Shown in pieces: positions 17,936 through 26,912 of a DNA stretch of 41,511 nt. The notes under the pieces are model-generated. The model was given only the letters and a program-made list of their open reading frames with translations. It was not told the DNA's origin and ran no database searches. This DNA comes from Deltaproteobacteria bacterium. Lineage in GTDB: Bacteria > Desulfobacterota > Syntrophia > Syntrophales > UBA2210. The stretch spans positions 1-41,511 of the forward strand of contig JAPLJO010000017.1 in the NCBI GenBank assembly GCA_026388515.1, read 5' to 3'. Position 1 is the first letter of the stretch, and the number at the start of each line of letters is the position of its first letter. The translations under genes and the position numbers were made by a program.

Positions 17936-19186
17936 ATGGATAAAATCGTGATTCGGGGCGGCGCCCGGCTTGCGGGAGAAGTGACGATAAGCGGTGCCAA
18001 GAACGCCGCACTTCCCGTCATTGTATCGTCGCTTCTCGCCGGCGGGTGGAACACCTATCGTAATATCCCCAACCTGGTTGACATAAAGACGACGAAGAGG
18101 CTCCTTCTCGGCTTCGGCGCGAAGGTGGAAGAGGGCGAAACACTCCGCATCGACACCGGCTCGCTCACCAGCTGCGAGGCCCCCTACGATCTGGTGAGGA
18201 CCATGAGGGCATCAATCCTGGTGCTGGGACCACTGGTGGCGAGAATGGGGAAAGCCCGGGTGTCACTGCCGGGCGGGTGCGCCATCGGGGCGCGGCCGGT
18301 GAACCTGCACCTGAAGGCGCTCACGGCGATGGGCGCCCATATCGAGCTCAATAATGGGTACGTCGAGGCGACGGCGCCGCGGCTTTCCGGCGCGACCATC
18401 TATTTTGATATCGTGACGGTGACGGGAACGGAAAACATCATGATGGCGGCGACACTGGCCCGGGGAAGAACGGTGCTGGAGAACGCGGCCCGGGAGCCCG
18501 AGGTGACCAATCTCGCCCAGGTGCTTAACGACATGGGGGCCCGGATCAGCGGTGCGGGCACGGATGTAATCACCATCGACGGTGTGGAGGAACTCCATCC
18601 CGTGGAGGCCGTGGTCATTCCCGACAGAGTCGAGGCGGGCACGTTCATGATTGCCGCGGCGATGACCGGCGGAGACGTGGTGCTCAGGCAATGCGAGCCG
18701 CGACACCTCGATGCCGTCATCCACACACTGCAGGAGGCGGGGGTCGGGATCATTCCCGTGGAGGGCGGGCTCCGCGTCGTGGGCCCTCCGGACATCACGA
18801 GCATCAACGTGAAGACCATCCCCTACCCGGGATTCCCCACGGACCTCCAGGCGCAGATGATTGCCTGCATGTCCGTCGCGCGGGGTATCAGCGTCGTCAC
18901 GGAGACGGTATTCGAGAACCGGTTCATGCATGTCTATGAGCTGATGAGGATGGGTGCCGACATCGTTATCGAGGGGCCGAGCGCCATCATCAAGGGAGTC
19001 CCGAAACTGCGCGGCGCCCCCGTCATGGCGACGGATCTGCGCGCGTCGGCGTCGCTGGTGATCGCGGGGCTGATTGCCGAGGGGACGACGGAACTCTCCC
19101 GTGTGTATCATATCGACAGGGGGTACGAGAGAATCGAGGAGAAGCTCTCCCGGCTGGGCGCGGACATACGGAGGGTGAAGGTATAA
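17936..19186 (+). CDS. murA: UDP-N-acetylglucosamine 1-carboxyvinyltransferase
   Basis: MurA transfers enolpyruvate from PEP to UDP-GlcNAc, the first committed step of peptidoglycan synthesis. The 416-residue protein shows SGAKNAALP (Lys22 and Asn23), the catalytic Cys115 in [11 protein letters not shown], and [12 protein letters not shown], all canonical. Having Cys rather than Asp at 115 predicts the usual fosfomycin-sensitive form. It starts immediately after the prmC stop and ends one base before hisD. This murA-hisD juxtaposition mixes wall and histidine synthesis and probably reflects operon packing rather than joint function. Confidence 0.97.
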   Translation: MDKIVIRGGARLAGEVTISGAKNAALPVIVSSLLAGGWNTYRNIPNLVDIKTTKRLLLGFGAKVEEGETLRIDTGSLTSCEAPYDLVRTMRASILVLGPLVARMGKARVSLPGGCAIGARPVNLHLKALTAMGAHIELNNGYVEATAPRLSGATIYFDIVTVTGTENIMMAATLARGRTVLENAAREPEVTNLAQVLNDMGARISGAGTDVITIDGVEELHPVEAVVIPDRVEAGTFMIAAAMTGGDVVLRQCEPRHLDAVIHTLQEAGVGIIPVEGGLRVVGPPDITSINVKTIPYPGFPTDLQAQMIACMSVARGISVVTETVFENRFMHVYELMRMGADIVIEGPSAIIKGVPKLRGAPVMATDLRASASLVIAGLIAEGTTELSRVYHIDRGYERIEEKLSRLGADIRRVKV

Positions 19187-19187
19187 T

Positions 19188-20510
19188 ATGCGTATCGTGA
19201 ATGCCCGTGACAGGCGGTTTGAGAAGGAGTTCGAGAGGATACGGCGCCGCGGTGAAGAAATACCCCCCCGCATCATGCAGGTCGTCGAGAGGGTGGTCCG
19301 CGACGTGGCGGTCCGGAAGGACAGGGCGCTCTTCGAGTATACGAAGCGGTTCGATGGGGTCGCCCTCTCGCCGGCAACGGTGGAGGTTCCCGAAGCTGAG
19401 ATAAAGAAGGCGGCAAAGGCAATTCCTTCCCGGATGCGGGAGGTGATGGAGGTCGCCGCCGCGAGGATCGAGCGGTTTCACCGGCAGCAGGTTGTCGTTT
19501 CGTGGCGCCGTGTGGATGACGACGGTGTGGAACTCGGCCAGCTTATCCGGCCGCTCGCGCGGGTGGGGATATACGCCCCCGGCGGCCACGCCCCCTATCC
19601 CTCCACGGTGCTCATGGCCGCCCTCCCGGCGAAAGTGGCGGGCGTCGGCGAAATCATCCTCGCCACACCGGCGCGGAAAGGCGGCATCAGCCCCCTCATT
19701 TGTGCGGCGGCCGCACTCAGCGGGGTGAACCGCATCTTCACCGTCGGAGGCGCTCAGGCGATTGCGGCGCTGGCCTACGGGACGGAGAGCGTCCCGCAGG
19801 TGGACAAGATCGTGGGACCGGGAAATATCTATGTCGCCATGGCGAAGAAACTCGTCTACGGGACGGTGGCCATCGACATGATAGCCGGCCCGAGCGAGAT
19901 ACTGGTAATTTCCGACGGAACGCTCCGGCCCGACATTGCGGCGGCGGATCTGCTCTCCCAGGCGGAGCACGACGAGATGGCCTCTTCCATCCTGCTCACC
20001 CCCGATGCGGCCCACGCCCGCGACGTCGCCGGCGAAGTGAAGCGGCAGTTGAAGGATCTTTCGAAATCCTCGATTGCATCAAAAGCGATCGCCAGGTACG
20101 GGATGATTGTCGTGACCGGTGATCTTGATGAGGCGGTGACCCTCGCAAACCGGTATGCGCCGGAGCACCTGGAACTCCTGGTGAAAAATCCACGCGCGCT
20201 ACTGCGAAAAGTCACCAATGCAGGGGCGGTATTTATGGGGGGCACGACGCCGGAGGCGCTGGGCGATTACATCGCCGGTCCGAACCACATCCTTCCCACG
20301 GGCGGCACGGCGCGTTTTTCCTCTCCCCTCGGGGTCTATGACTTCATCAAAAGGACGAGCGTCATATCCTTTTCCCGGGGCGCGCTCAGGCGGTACGGTG
20401 AAAAGGCGGCGTATTTCGCGGCGATGGAGGGTCTCGGTGCGCACGAGCGGTCGATTACCATGAGGCTCCTCGGGCCTGCGAACCGGGGCGGCAGGACAAA
20501 AAAATCTTGA
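19188..20510 (+). CDS. hisD: Histidinol dehydrogenase
   Basis: HisD carries out the last two oxidations of histidine synthesis, from L-histidinol to L-histidine, with NAD and zinc. The 440-residue protein has the family blocks YAPGGHAPYPSTVLM, VGPGNIYVAMAKKLVYG, LLSQAEHDEMASS (zinc-ligand Gln and His) and NHILPTGGTARFSS, with a late His in EGLGAHERS. Length is normal. It begins one base after the murA stop. No other his genes are in the window, so the pathway is dispersed here. The stop codon overlaps a TTGACA that may start the tRNA transcript. Confidence 0.96.
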   Translation: MRIVNARDRRFEKEFERIRRRGEEIPPRIMQVVERVVRDVAVRKDRALFEYTKRFDGVALSPATVEVPEAEIKKAAKAIPSRMREVMEVAAARIERFHRQQVVVSWRRVDDDGVELGQLIRPLARVGIYAPGGHAPYPSTVLMAALPAKVAGVGEIILATPARKGGISPLICAAAALSGVNRIFTVGGAQAIAALAYGTESVPQVDKIVGPGNIYVAMAKKLVYGTVAIDMIAGPSEILVISDGTLRPDIAAADLLSQAEHDEMASSILLTPDAAHARDVAGEVKRQLKDLSKSSIASKAIARYGMIVVTGDLDEAVTLANRYAPEHLELLVKNPRALLRKVTNAGAVFMGGTTPEALGDYIAGPNHILPTGGTARFSSPLGVYDFIKRTSVISFSRGALRRYGEKAAYFAAMEGLGAHERSITMRLLGPANRGGRTKKS

Positions 20511-20534
20511 CAAAATAATCCAGTCGGTTAATCT
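20507..20534 (+). promoter_or_regulatory. Candidate promoter of tRNA-Gly
   Basis: A perfect TTGACA (20507-20512) overlaps the hisD stop and is followed at 16 bases by TAATCT (20529-20534), a weak -10. The tRNA begins about 32 bases further on, a fitting distance. Confidence 0.5.
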
Positions 20535-20565
20535 CCACACCTCGTTGGAGCAGCCACCGACCGAA

Positions 20566-20640
20566 GCGGGCGTAATTCAGCGGTAGAATGTCAGCTTCCC
20601 AAGCTGGACGTCGTGGGTTCGATCCCCATCGCCCGCTCCA
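20566..20640 (+). tRNA. tRNA-Gly (anticodon CCC)
   Basis: A complete 75-base cloverleaf: acceptor stem GCGGGCG/CGCCCGC, a 4-bp D stem, anticodon stem TCAGC/GCTGG around loop TTCCCAA giving anticodon CCC, a five-base variable loop, T stem GTGGG/CCCAT with loop TTCGATC, discriminator T and an encoded CCA. It reads GGG glycine codons. It lies just upstream of rimP-nusA-infB, the position held by an initiator tRNA gene (metY) in E. coli. Confidence 0.97.
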
Positions 20641-20721
20641 TTTTTCCCCGAGCCGCTTTCTCTGCCGCCGGTCCCTTTCTACTCGCACGGACAGGCGGTG
20701 GTTTCGACGGCGGGCAGGCCT

Positions 20722-20739
20722 CCTGGTGCAGGTTTTTTT
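20722..20739 (+). terminator. Weak terminator-like hairpin after tRNA-Gly
   Basis: CCTG (20722-20725) pairs with CAGG (20729-20732), followed by seven T. The stem is only 4 bp and competes with an upstream CAGG, so it may at best help end the tRNA transcript. Confidence 0.3.
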
Positions 20740-20782
20740 GTTTGCAATTGGCACTTTTTGTGGTATGCACTACCTCAATTGT

Positions 20783-20810
20783 AAGTGGGCGTCGCCCACT
20801 TTTTTATTTT
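20783..20810 (+). terminator. Strong hairpin terminator/attenuator before rimP-nusA operon
   Basis: AAGTGGGC (20783-20790) and GCCCACTT (20794-20801) form a perfect 8-bp stem with a GTC loop, followed by TTTTTATTTT. It lies 23 bases before the rimP GTG. It can end the tRNA-Gly transcript or, if transcription enters from upstream, act as an attenuator of an operon that encodes the termination factor NusA. Confidence 0.9.
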
Positions 20811-20832
20811 AGGCCTTTGGAGACCGCGGGTT

Positions 20833-21324
20833 GTGGATGACACCTGGCGTGAGAAAATTATCGAACTGGCGGAGCCGCTGGTTGCCTCGCAGGGCATGGA
20901 GCTCGTCGAGGCGGAATGTCTCCGCATGAAATCGCGGTGGCTGGTCAGGCTGTATATCGACCGTGAGAGCGGTGTCACCGTCGATGACTGCGCCCGCATC
21001 AGCCACGAACTGGGAGACATTCTCAACGTGTACAACGTCCCCCCGGGGCCCTATAACCTCGAGGTCTCGTCCCCGGGGTTCGATCGGCCGCTCGCGCGGG
21101 AAAAGGATTTCATGACCTACCGGGGACACACGGTGACAATCCGGCTCAGTGAAGGCATCGAGGGAAGGAAAAATTTCAAAGGTCTTCTGAAGGAGTGCAT
21201 TGCATTGCAGGAAGGCATGGTGCTCGTCCTCGAAGTCGAGGGGAAGGAGTACCGGATACAGAGAAGTCTGGTTGCAAAGGCACACCTTGAATATGATTTA
21301 TCGGATGGAGGCATCCATACATGA
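20833..21324 (+). CDS. rimP: Ribosome maturation factor RimP
   Basis: RimP helps 30S subunit assembly. The 163-residue protein shows the family features: an N-terminal domain with QGMELVEAE, RLYIDRESGVTVDDCARIS, and EVSSPGFDRPL. The GTG at 20833 has GGAG ten bases upstream; an in-frame start further left would lie inside the terminator stem and is rejected. The stop overlaps the nusA start (ATGA). It is the first gene of the rimP-nusA-infB operon, the classical order. Confidence 0.95.
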   Translation: MDDTWREKIIELAEPLVASQGMELVEAECLRMKSRWLVRLYIDRESGVTVDDCARISHELGDILNVYNVPPGPYNLEVSSPGFDRPLAREKDFMTYRGHTVTIRLSEGIEGRKNFKGLLKECIALQEGMVLVLEVEGKEYRIQRSLVAKAHLEYDLSDGGIHT

Positions 21325-22592
21325 TACCCGAGCTCAAGCGTCTCATAGAACAAATGGGGAAAGAAAAAGGGATTGATAAAAAAATCATCATCGATGCCCT
21401 CGAGACAGCCGTCCTCACGGCGGCGAAGAAAAAGATGGGACCGAATGTGGATATAGAGGTTCGCTACAACGAGGAACTGGGCGAGATCGAGGCCTTTCAG
21501 TTCAAGACGGTGGTGGACAAGGTGGTTGCCGCCGACACGCAGATAACGATCGAGGAAGCGCGAAAGGATTACGACGAGGAATCACAGCCCGGGGACAGCC
21601 TCGGCGTGAGAATGGACGCCGCGTCGTTCGGGAGAATCGCCGTGCAGACGGCGAAACAGATTATCATCCAGAAGGTCAAGGATGCCGAGCGTGACAATAT
21701 CTATGACGAATACAAGGACCGGAAGGGGGAGCTTATCAACGGCTTCGTCCAGCGGTTCGAGGGGACGAACATCATCGTGAACCTCGGTATGGCCGAGGGG
21801 GTGATTCCCCAGTCGGAACAGATCCCGAAGGAAAGTTTCCGGAGAGGCGAGCGCATCAGGGCATACATCTACGAGGTAAAACGCATCTCGAAGGGGCCGC
21901 AGATTATCCTCTCCCGCACCCATCCCGGCTTCATAAGGACGCTCTTCGAACTGGAAGTGCCCGAGATATCCGAAAGGCTTATCGAAATCGTGAATATCGC
22001 GAGGGAGCCGGGGAACCGGACGAAACTCTCCGTGCGCACGAAGGATAAGGATATTGACCCCGTGGGCGCCTGCGTGGGCATGAGGGGATCGCGCGTGCAG
22101 AGCGTGGTCCAGGAGCTGCGGGGAGAAAAAATTGATATCGTGCCCCATTCCGATGATCCCGTGAAATACGTCTGCAACGCCCTGTCGCCGGCCAAGGTGG
22201 ATCGCGTCCTCCTCGATGCCGAGATGCGATCCATGGAAGTGATTGTACCGGACGACCAGTTGTCGCTGGCGATCGGCAAGAACGGTCAGAATGTCAGGCT
22301 CGCGGCGCGGCTGACGGGATGGAAGATAGATGTAAAGAGCGAGACGAAGATAAAGGAGAACGAAGCCGAAGGCCATGTGGCACTCATGAGGGTCACGGGC
22401 ATCGGGGAACACACGGCGGAACTCCTGTACCGCGAAGGATTCAAGAGCCTGAGTCTGCTTGCCTCCGCAGAACCTGAGATGCTGGCAACTATCAAGGGAG
22501 TGAGTGAGGACAAGGCCCGTGCATGGATCAGGGAAGCGGGTGAAATGATAGCTGAAGAAATCGCAGGCAAGGCGCCTGCAACGAAGAAGTGA
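21321..22592 (+). CDS. nusA: Transcription termination/antitermination protein NusA
   Basis: NusA binds RNA polymerase and nascent RNA and modulates pausing, termination and antitermination. The 423-residue protein has the N-terminal polymerase-binding domain (1-125), an S1 domain (about 130-200, KGELINGFVQRFEGTNIIVN), two KH domains (DPVGACVGMRGSRV and LSLAIGKNGQNVRLAARLTG) and a C-terminal helix-hairpin-helix region (about 355-410). It lacks the second acidic repeat of E. coli NusA, as in many non-gamma bacteria. It overlaps rimP by four bases. Autoregulation through the upstream hairpin is plausible but not shown. Confidence 0.97.
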   Translation: MIPELKRLIEQMGKEKGIDKKIIIDALETAVLTAAKKKMGPNVDIEVRYNEELGEIEAFQFKTVVDKVVAADTQITIEEARKDYDEESQPGDSLGVRMDAASFGRIAVQTAKQIIIQKVKDAERDNIYDEYKDRKGELINGFVQRFEGTNIIVNLGMAEGVIPQSEQIPKESFRRGERIRAYIYEVKRISKGPQIILSRTHPGFIRTLFELEVPEISERLIEIVNIAREPGNRTKLSVRTKDKDIDPVGACVGMRGSRVQSVVQELRGEKIDIVPHSDDPVKYVCNALSPAKVDRVLLDAEMRSMEVIVPDDQLSLAIGKNGQNVRLAARLTGWKIDVKSETKIKENEAEGHVALMRVTGIGEHTAELLYREGFKSLSLLASAEPEMLATIKGVSEDKARAWIREAGEMIAEEIAGKAPATKK

Positions 22593-22616
22593 TGGTAGAC
22601 CACGAGGAGCCCCCGG

Positions 22617-25217
22617 ATGTCCAAAACGAGAGTATACGAACTGGCCAAAGAAATCGGCATAGACAATAAGGAAATGATCTCCAGGCTCGAAAAGCTCGGG
22701 ATTGCCGTCAAGTCCCATTCGAGCTCTCTTGAAGACAGTGACGTCGAACGTGTGAGAAATGAATTCAGGCGTCGCGATCAGGCCACCGTCGTGGAAGAGC
22801 GGGTAAAACGGGGCGTCATCAGGCGGCGGACGGTGCATCAAGCGGTCGAGGAACTCCCGCCTGAGGATGAGGTCCCGGAAGTTCCGCCCGAACCGGTGCC
22901 GGAACCCGTGGCACCTCCCATGGCGGCGAAGGAAGAGGAAGGCCGGGAGAAGGTTCGCGAGGGGAAAAAGGCCGAGGAAGTCGGGGTCAAAGAGGCAGCC
23001 GCTGCAGCGCCCGTGCACACACCGCCGCCTTCCGGAGTCCGCCCTGCCGAAAAAGCGGCGCCGAGGCGGGAGGAAGGCCCCGCGAAGAGGCCGGCGCGAC
23101 CGGAGGCCCCCAGGGTAATTCCGGGAAAAGAGAAAAAGGAAACGCCGGCACGATCGAAGGAGACACCGTCCCATCTCGCGAGGAAAGAGCAGCCTCTCCC
23201 GCGGCAGGCGGAGGCGAAGCCGGGGACGGCGCGGGAAAAGCTTGATGAATTCAAGGGGAGGAAAAAACCGGTTGAGGTGCTGGTTGAAGAGGTGCCGGCG
23301 CGCAAGCGGTCCTTTGTAAAGCAGCGCATAGATAAAAAGGAAAGGCGTGTCACCAAGGACCGGGGCGATACAAGAGATGTGACTGAGGCGAAACGAGGCT
23401 GGCGGGAGGAGAAGAAGGAAGTGCTCACGCACTTAAAGACGACAGAGATTACCACCCCGAAGGCAATCAAGCGCAGACTCAAGGTGCAGGATGAAATACA
23501 AGTCGGCGAGATGGCGAAACGGATGGGCGTGAAGGCGAGCGAGGTCATCAGCAAGCTCATGGCGGCGGGTCTCATGGTATCCATCAATCAGTCCATCGAT
23601 GTTGATACGGCGACACTCATTGCCGGCGAGTTCGGGTACCAGGTGGAATCCCTCACGGCAGAATTTGAGGAAGTCGTGCAGCGTGTCCAATCCTCCCCCG
23701 AAAAGCTCTGCCCGCGGGCGCCCGTGGTGACCATCATGGTTCACGTGGATCACGGCAAGACCTCACTTCTCGATGCCGTGAGGGAAACGCACGTGACGGA
23801 TGAGGAATCCGGAGGCATCACCCAGTCGATCGGCGCATACCGCGTGACCGTTCACGGCAGGGATATCGTATTTCTCGATACGCCCGGCCACGAGGCATTC
23901 ACCGCCATGAGGGCCCGCGGGGCCAAAGTCACCGATATCGTGGTGCTCGTCGTCGCCGCCGATGACGGCGTCATGGATCAGACCGTCGAGGCGATCAACC
24001 ACGCCAGGGCGGCGGGCGTTCCCATCATGGTGGCGGTGAATAAAATTGACAAACCGGGAGCCGACACGGACCGCGTCAAGAATCAGCTCACGGAAATGGG
24101 GCTCGTGCCCGAGGCCTGGGGCGGCGAGACCATCTACGCAGAGGTGTCCGCGAAAAAGAAAACCGGCATCCAGGAACTGATGGAACTCATTCTCCTCCAG
24201 GCGGACGTGCTGGAGCTCAAGGCTGATCCCGACAAGCCCGCGCACGGCGTCATCATCGAATCGAAGCTCGACAGGGGCAGAGGCCCCGTCGCCACCGTAA
24301 TTGTGCAGGAAGGAACCCTGAAAGAGGGCGATGCCGTGGTGTCCCGGAAGGAGTACGCCAGGGTGCGGGCCATCATTGACGATAAAGGGAACCGCGTCAA
24401 GGCCGCCGGACCTTCCACGCCCGTGGAGGTGATCGGATTTTCCGATGTCCCCCAGGCGGGGATGGAATTCGCCTGCGTGGAAGACGACAAGATGGCCCGG
24501 AGCATCAGTGATTACTGGACGAGGAAGGAAAGGGAGCGTGACCTCTCGAAGACCTCCAAGATCACCCTGGATCAGCTCTATGCGCGCATCAAGGAAGGGG
24601 CCAAGGAATTCGCCGTTATCATCAAGGCCGATGCACAGGGGTCCGTGGAGGCGCTCGCCGAATCGCTGGGCAAGCTGGCCACGGAGAACGTCAGGGTGAA
24701 AGTCATCCATGCCTCCACCGGGGCGGTGACCGAATCCGATGTCATGCTGGCATCGGCCTCCGACGCGATCATCATCGGGTTCAAGGTGCGGCCCGATTCA
24801 CGCATCAAGGAGCTTGCCGACCGGGAAGGAGTGGAAATCAAGTATTACGATGTGATTTACAACGTGACCACCGATGTCAGGGCCGCCATGGAAGGGCTCC
24901 TGGAGCCCGTCTACGTGGAAGTGGTGCAGGGGCATGCCGAGGTGCGGCAGGTATTCAAGATACCCAAGGTGGGCGCCGTGGCGGGCAGCTTTGTCACCGA
25001 CGGGAAAATAGCCCGTAACGCGAGCCTGCGGCTTCTCAGGGACGGCGTCGTGATATTCGACGGGAAAATACTCTCGCTGAAGCGGTTCAAGGACGATGCC
25101 CGCGAGGTGGCGGAGGGATTCGAATGCGGGATCGGCATCGAAAACTTCAATGACGTCAAGGAAAACGACGTCATCGAGTCATATGTGCAGGAGGAGGTCA
25201 AGCGAAGACTCGAATAA
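22617..25217 (+). CDS. infB: Translation initiation factor IF-2 with altered P-loop
   Basis: IF-2 is the GTPase that brings initiator fMet-tRNA to the ribosome and joins the subunits. The 866-residue protein has an N-terminal IF2_N domain (1-50), a long charged Pro/Ala/Lys/Glu-rich linker (about 75-280), a second IF2_N domain (about 295-345), the GTPase core, and C-terminal domains. G3 (DTPGHEAF), G4 (NKID) and G5 (SAKKKTG) are intact. The G1 loop reads VHVDHGKT at 375-382, where the first residue is almost always Gly: codon GTT at 23739-23741 replaces GGN. The change needs only one base and could be a real variant or a sequence error. The frame is otherwise intact, and the gene follows nusA by 24 bases. 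Confidence 0.96.
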   Translation: MSKTRVYELAKEIGIDNKEMISRLEKLGIAVKSHSSSLEDSDVERVRNEFRRRDQATVVEERVKRGVIRRRTVHQAVEELPPEDEVPEVPPEPVPEPVAPPMAAKEEEGREKVREGKKAEEVGVKEAAAAAPVHTPPPSGVRPAEKAAPRREEGPAKRPARPEAPRVIPGKEKKETPARSKETPSHLARKEQPLPRQAEAKPGTAREKLDEFKGRKKPVEVLVEEVPARKRSFVKQRIDKKERRVTKDRGDTRDVTEAKRGWREEKKEVLTHLKTTEITTPKAIKRRLKVQDEIQVGEMAKRMGVKASEVISKLMAAGLMVSINQSIDVDTATLIAGEFGYQVESLTAEFEEVVQRVQSSPEKLCPRAPVVTIMVHVDHGKTSLLDAVRETHVTDEESGGITQSIGAYRVTVHGRDIVFLDTPGHEAFTAMRARGAKVTDIVVLVVAADDGVMDQTVEAINHARAAGVPIMVAVNKIDKPGADTDRVKNQLTEMGLVPEAWGGETIYAEVSAKKKTGIQELMELILLQADVLELKADPDKPAHGVIIESKLDRGRGPVATVIVQEGTLKEGDAVVSRKEYARVRAIIDDKGNRVKAAGPSTPVEVIGFSDVPQAGMEFACVEDDKMARSISDYWTRKERERDLSKTSKITLDQLYARIKEGAKEFAVIIKADAQGSVEALAESLGKLATENVRVKVIHASTGAVTESDVMLASASDAIIIGFKVRPDSRIKELADREGVEIKYYDVIYNVTTDVRAAMEGLLEPVYVEVVQGHAEVRQVFKIPKVGAVAGSFVTDGKIARNASLRLLRDGVVIFDGKILSLKRFKDDAREVAEGFECGIGIENFNDVKENDVIESYVQEEVKRRLE

Positions 25218-25238
25218 AAGGTATCGCGGTGCGGAATC

Positions 25239-25577
25239 ATGGTGGTCGCCACGGGTATCGTTGAGATTTATATTCATGAATCCAGATCGCTCAAGGAGAA
25301 GCGGTCGGTACTGCGGAAGATAACACACCGGATACAGAACACCTTTAATGTATCAGTGGCGGAGGTCGGCGCCGGCGACCACTGGAAGCGAAGCATCATC
25401 GGATTTTCCATGGTGGGGAACGAAAAAGGATTCATAAACTCGAAAGTAGACAAGCTCATCAGTTTTATTGAAGGGATGAATCTCGCCGATATCGTGAATA
25501 CGCATGTGGAAATAGTCAGCATGTCCGATGACACGGCAGGAAGCGCCGGAAGCCGAGAGACCTACGATGACTTTTAA
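25239..25577 (+). CDS. DUF503 protein (YlxP-like)
   Basis: A 112-residue protein with the DUF503 signature: a short beta start (GIVEIYIHESRSLKEKRSVL) and the mid-motif VAEVGAGDHWKRSIIGF. This small ferredoxin-like fold is often encoded between infB and rbfA, as here, which suggests a link with ribosome assembly or translation; the molecular role is unknown. It begins 21 bases after infB and its last codons overlap the rbfA start by 11 bases. Confidence 0.9.
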   Translation: MVVATGIVEIYIHESRSLKEKRSVLRKITHRIQNTFNVSVAEVGAGDHWKRSIIGFSMVGNEKGFINSKVDKLISFIEGMNLADIVNTHVEIVSMSDDTAGSAGSRETYDDF

Positions 25578-25926
25578 ACGGGCGAACAGAGTCGCCGATC
25601 TTATCAGGACGGAGATTGCCGATATACTGCTGCGGCAGATCGGGGATCCGCGCCTGAAGAAAGTAACGGTGACGGACGTGAAAGTGACGGACGATCTCCG
25701 TCTGGCGAAACTGTATTTCGTCGAGATGGGTGAAAACACCCTCGGCGATGATATCAGGCAAGGGCTTGCCAGAGCCGCCGGGTACCTCCGGCGGGAGCTC
25801 GGCAAGCGCCTGCAGCTTCGCCATGTGCCCGAGCTCATGTTCATATACGACGAGTCCTTCGCCTATGGAGACCGTATCGAGCGGCTCCTCGCGGGGATAC
25901 AGGAAGAAGAGAAGTCCGATGCTTGA
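25567..25926 (+). CDS. rbfA: Ribosome-binding factor A
   Basis: RbfA aids the final maturation of the 30S subunit and cold adaptation. The 119-residue protein starts MTFKRANRVADLI and shows the KH-like fold with DPRLKKVTVTDVKVTDDLRLAKLYF and a late LRHVPELMFIYD. ATG 25567 gives a normal family length; an in-frame ATG at 25528 adds 13 residues without likeness. It overlaps DUF503 at the start and the next gene at the end by 8 bases, so translation is coupled. Confidence 0.95.
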   Translation: MTFKRANRVADLIRTEIADILLRQIGDPRLKKVTVTDVKVTDDLRLAKLYFVEMGENTLGDDIRQGLARAAGYLRRELGKRLQLRHVPELMFIYDESFAYGDRIERLLAGIQEEEKSDA

Positions 25927-26884
25927 CACAATTGCCGCACTCATTCGCCGCCGACGGCGGTTTCTGGTAACGACCCACGTGAGACCCGACGGCGATGCCA
26001 TCGGTTCCGCGCTGGCCGCCTACCACGTGCTCAGGGGTCTCAACAAGGAGGCGGTGGTCTACCTGCAGGATAAGATTCCTGATATCTACGCCTTCCTGCC
26101 GGGCGCCTCCGTGGTGGTGCGGCGCCTCGGTGCGGTCGATACCTTCGACACGGTGATACTGCTCGACTGCAGCGATATCCGGCGGGTGGGCGATGAGGCG
26201 GACAAGGTGGGGTCCATAGGGACCGTCATCAATATCGATCATCATCTGTCCAATAATGGATTTGCGGAGTATTCACTGATTGATGCCGGCGCAAGCTCGA
26301 CGGGTGAGCTGCTCTATCGTCTTATCGGGGAGCTCGGCGTTGAGATTACGCCCGATATCGCCGTGAACATTTATACCGCCGTCGTTACCGACACGGGGTC
26401 GTTCCGGTACTCCAGTGCGGGCAGCGCCGCCTTCAGGCTGGCCGCCGAGATGGTCGACCGCGGGGCGGAGCCGCACGTCGTCGCGGAACGCATCTACGAG
26501 ACGGCGCCGCGTGAACGGATCGCGCTCTTGAAGTCGGCCCTGAACACGCTGGGATTCGATTACGGCGGCAGCGTCGGCTCCATTGTGGTCACCCGGGCGA
26601 TGCTCCGTAAAACGAAGGCCCTGTCGGAACACACGGAAGGTCTCGTGGATATAGTGCGTTCCATCGAGGGCGTGAGGGTGGCGGTGTTTTATCAGGAAAT
26701 GGAAGACGGAACCGTCAAGGTAAGCCTCCGCTCAAAGGGTTCCACCGATGTGTCGAGGCTGGCGGTCCGGTTCGGCGGCGGCGGGCATCTCAACGCGTCG
26801 GCCTGTTCAATCAAGGGCGACGTCGCGGAGGCGAAGCGGCAGATTCTCGATTCGATTCAGGCGCTCTCCATCGTGGCCGGGTAG
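25919..26884 (+). CDS. nrnA: DHH/DHHA1 phosphoesterase, NrnA-like
   Basis: Family members degrade short RNAs (nanoRNase) and dephosphorylate 3'-phosphoadenosine 5'-phosphate. The 321-residue protein has the DHH metal motifs THVRPDGDAIGS (Asp24 and Asp26), LLDCSD (about 81-86), DHH at 107-109 and VVTDTGSFRYSS, then a DHHA1 domain with GGGGHLNASAC, where Ala stands in place of a Gly often seen after the Ser. The ATG at 25919 overlaps rbfA. The position between rbfA and truB is typical for this gene. Which of the two activities dominates cannot be told. Confidence 0.9.
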   Translation: MLDTIAALIRRRRRFLVTTHVRPDGDAIGSALAAYHVLRGLNKEAVVYLQDKIPDIYAFLPGASVVVRRLGAVDTFDTVILLDCSDIRRVGDEADKVGSIGTVINIDHHLSNNGFAEYSLIDAGASSTGELLYRLIGELGVEITPDIAVNIYTAVVTDTGSFRYSSAGSAAFRLAAEMVDRGAEPHVVAERIYETAPRERIALLKSALNTLGFDYGGSVGSIVVTRAMLRKTKALSEHTEGLVDIVRSIEGVRVAVFYQEMEDGTVKVSLRSKGSTDVSRLAVRFGGGGHLNASACSIKGDVAEAKRQILDSIQALSIVAG

Positions 26885-26912
26885 GGCGCGCTTGCAGCAG
26901 GCACGACGTTAC

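Noticed and set aside
21582-23432. A 616-codon minus-strand frame across nusA and infB
   Set aside because: It is the antisense of two firmly identified genes and arises from GC-rich codon bias.
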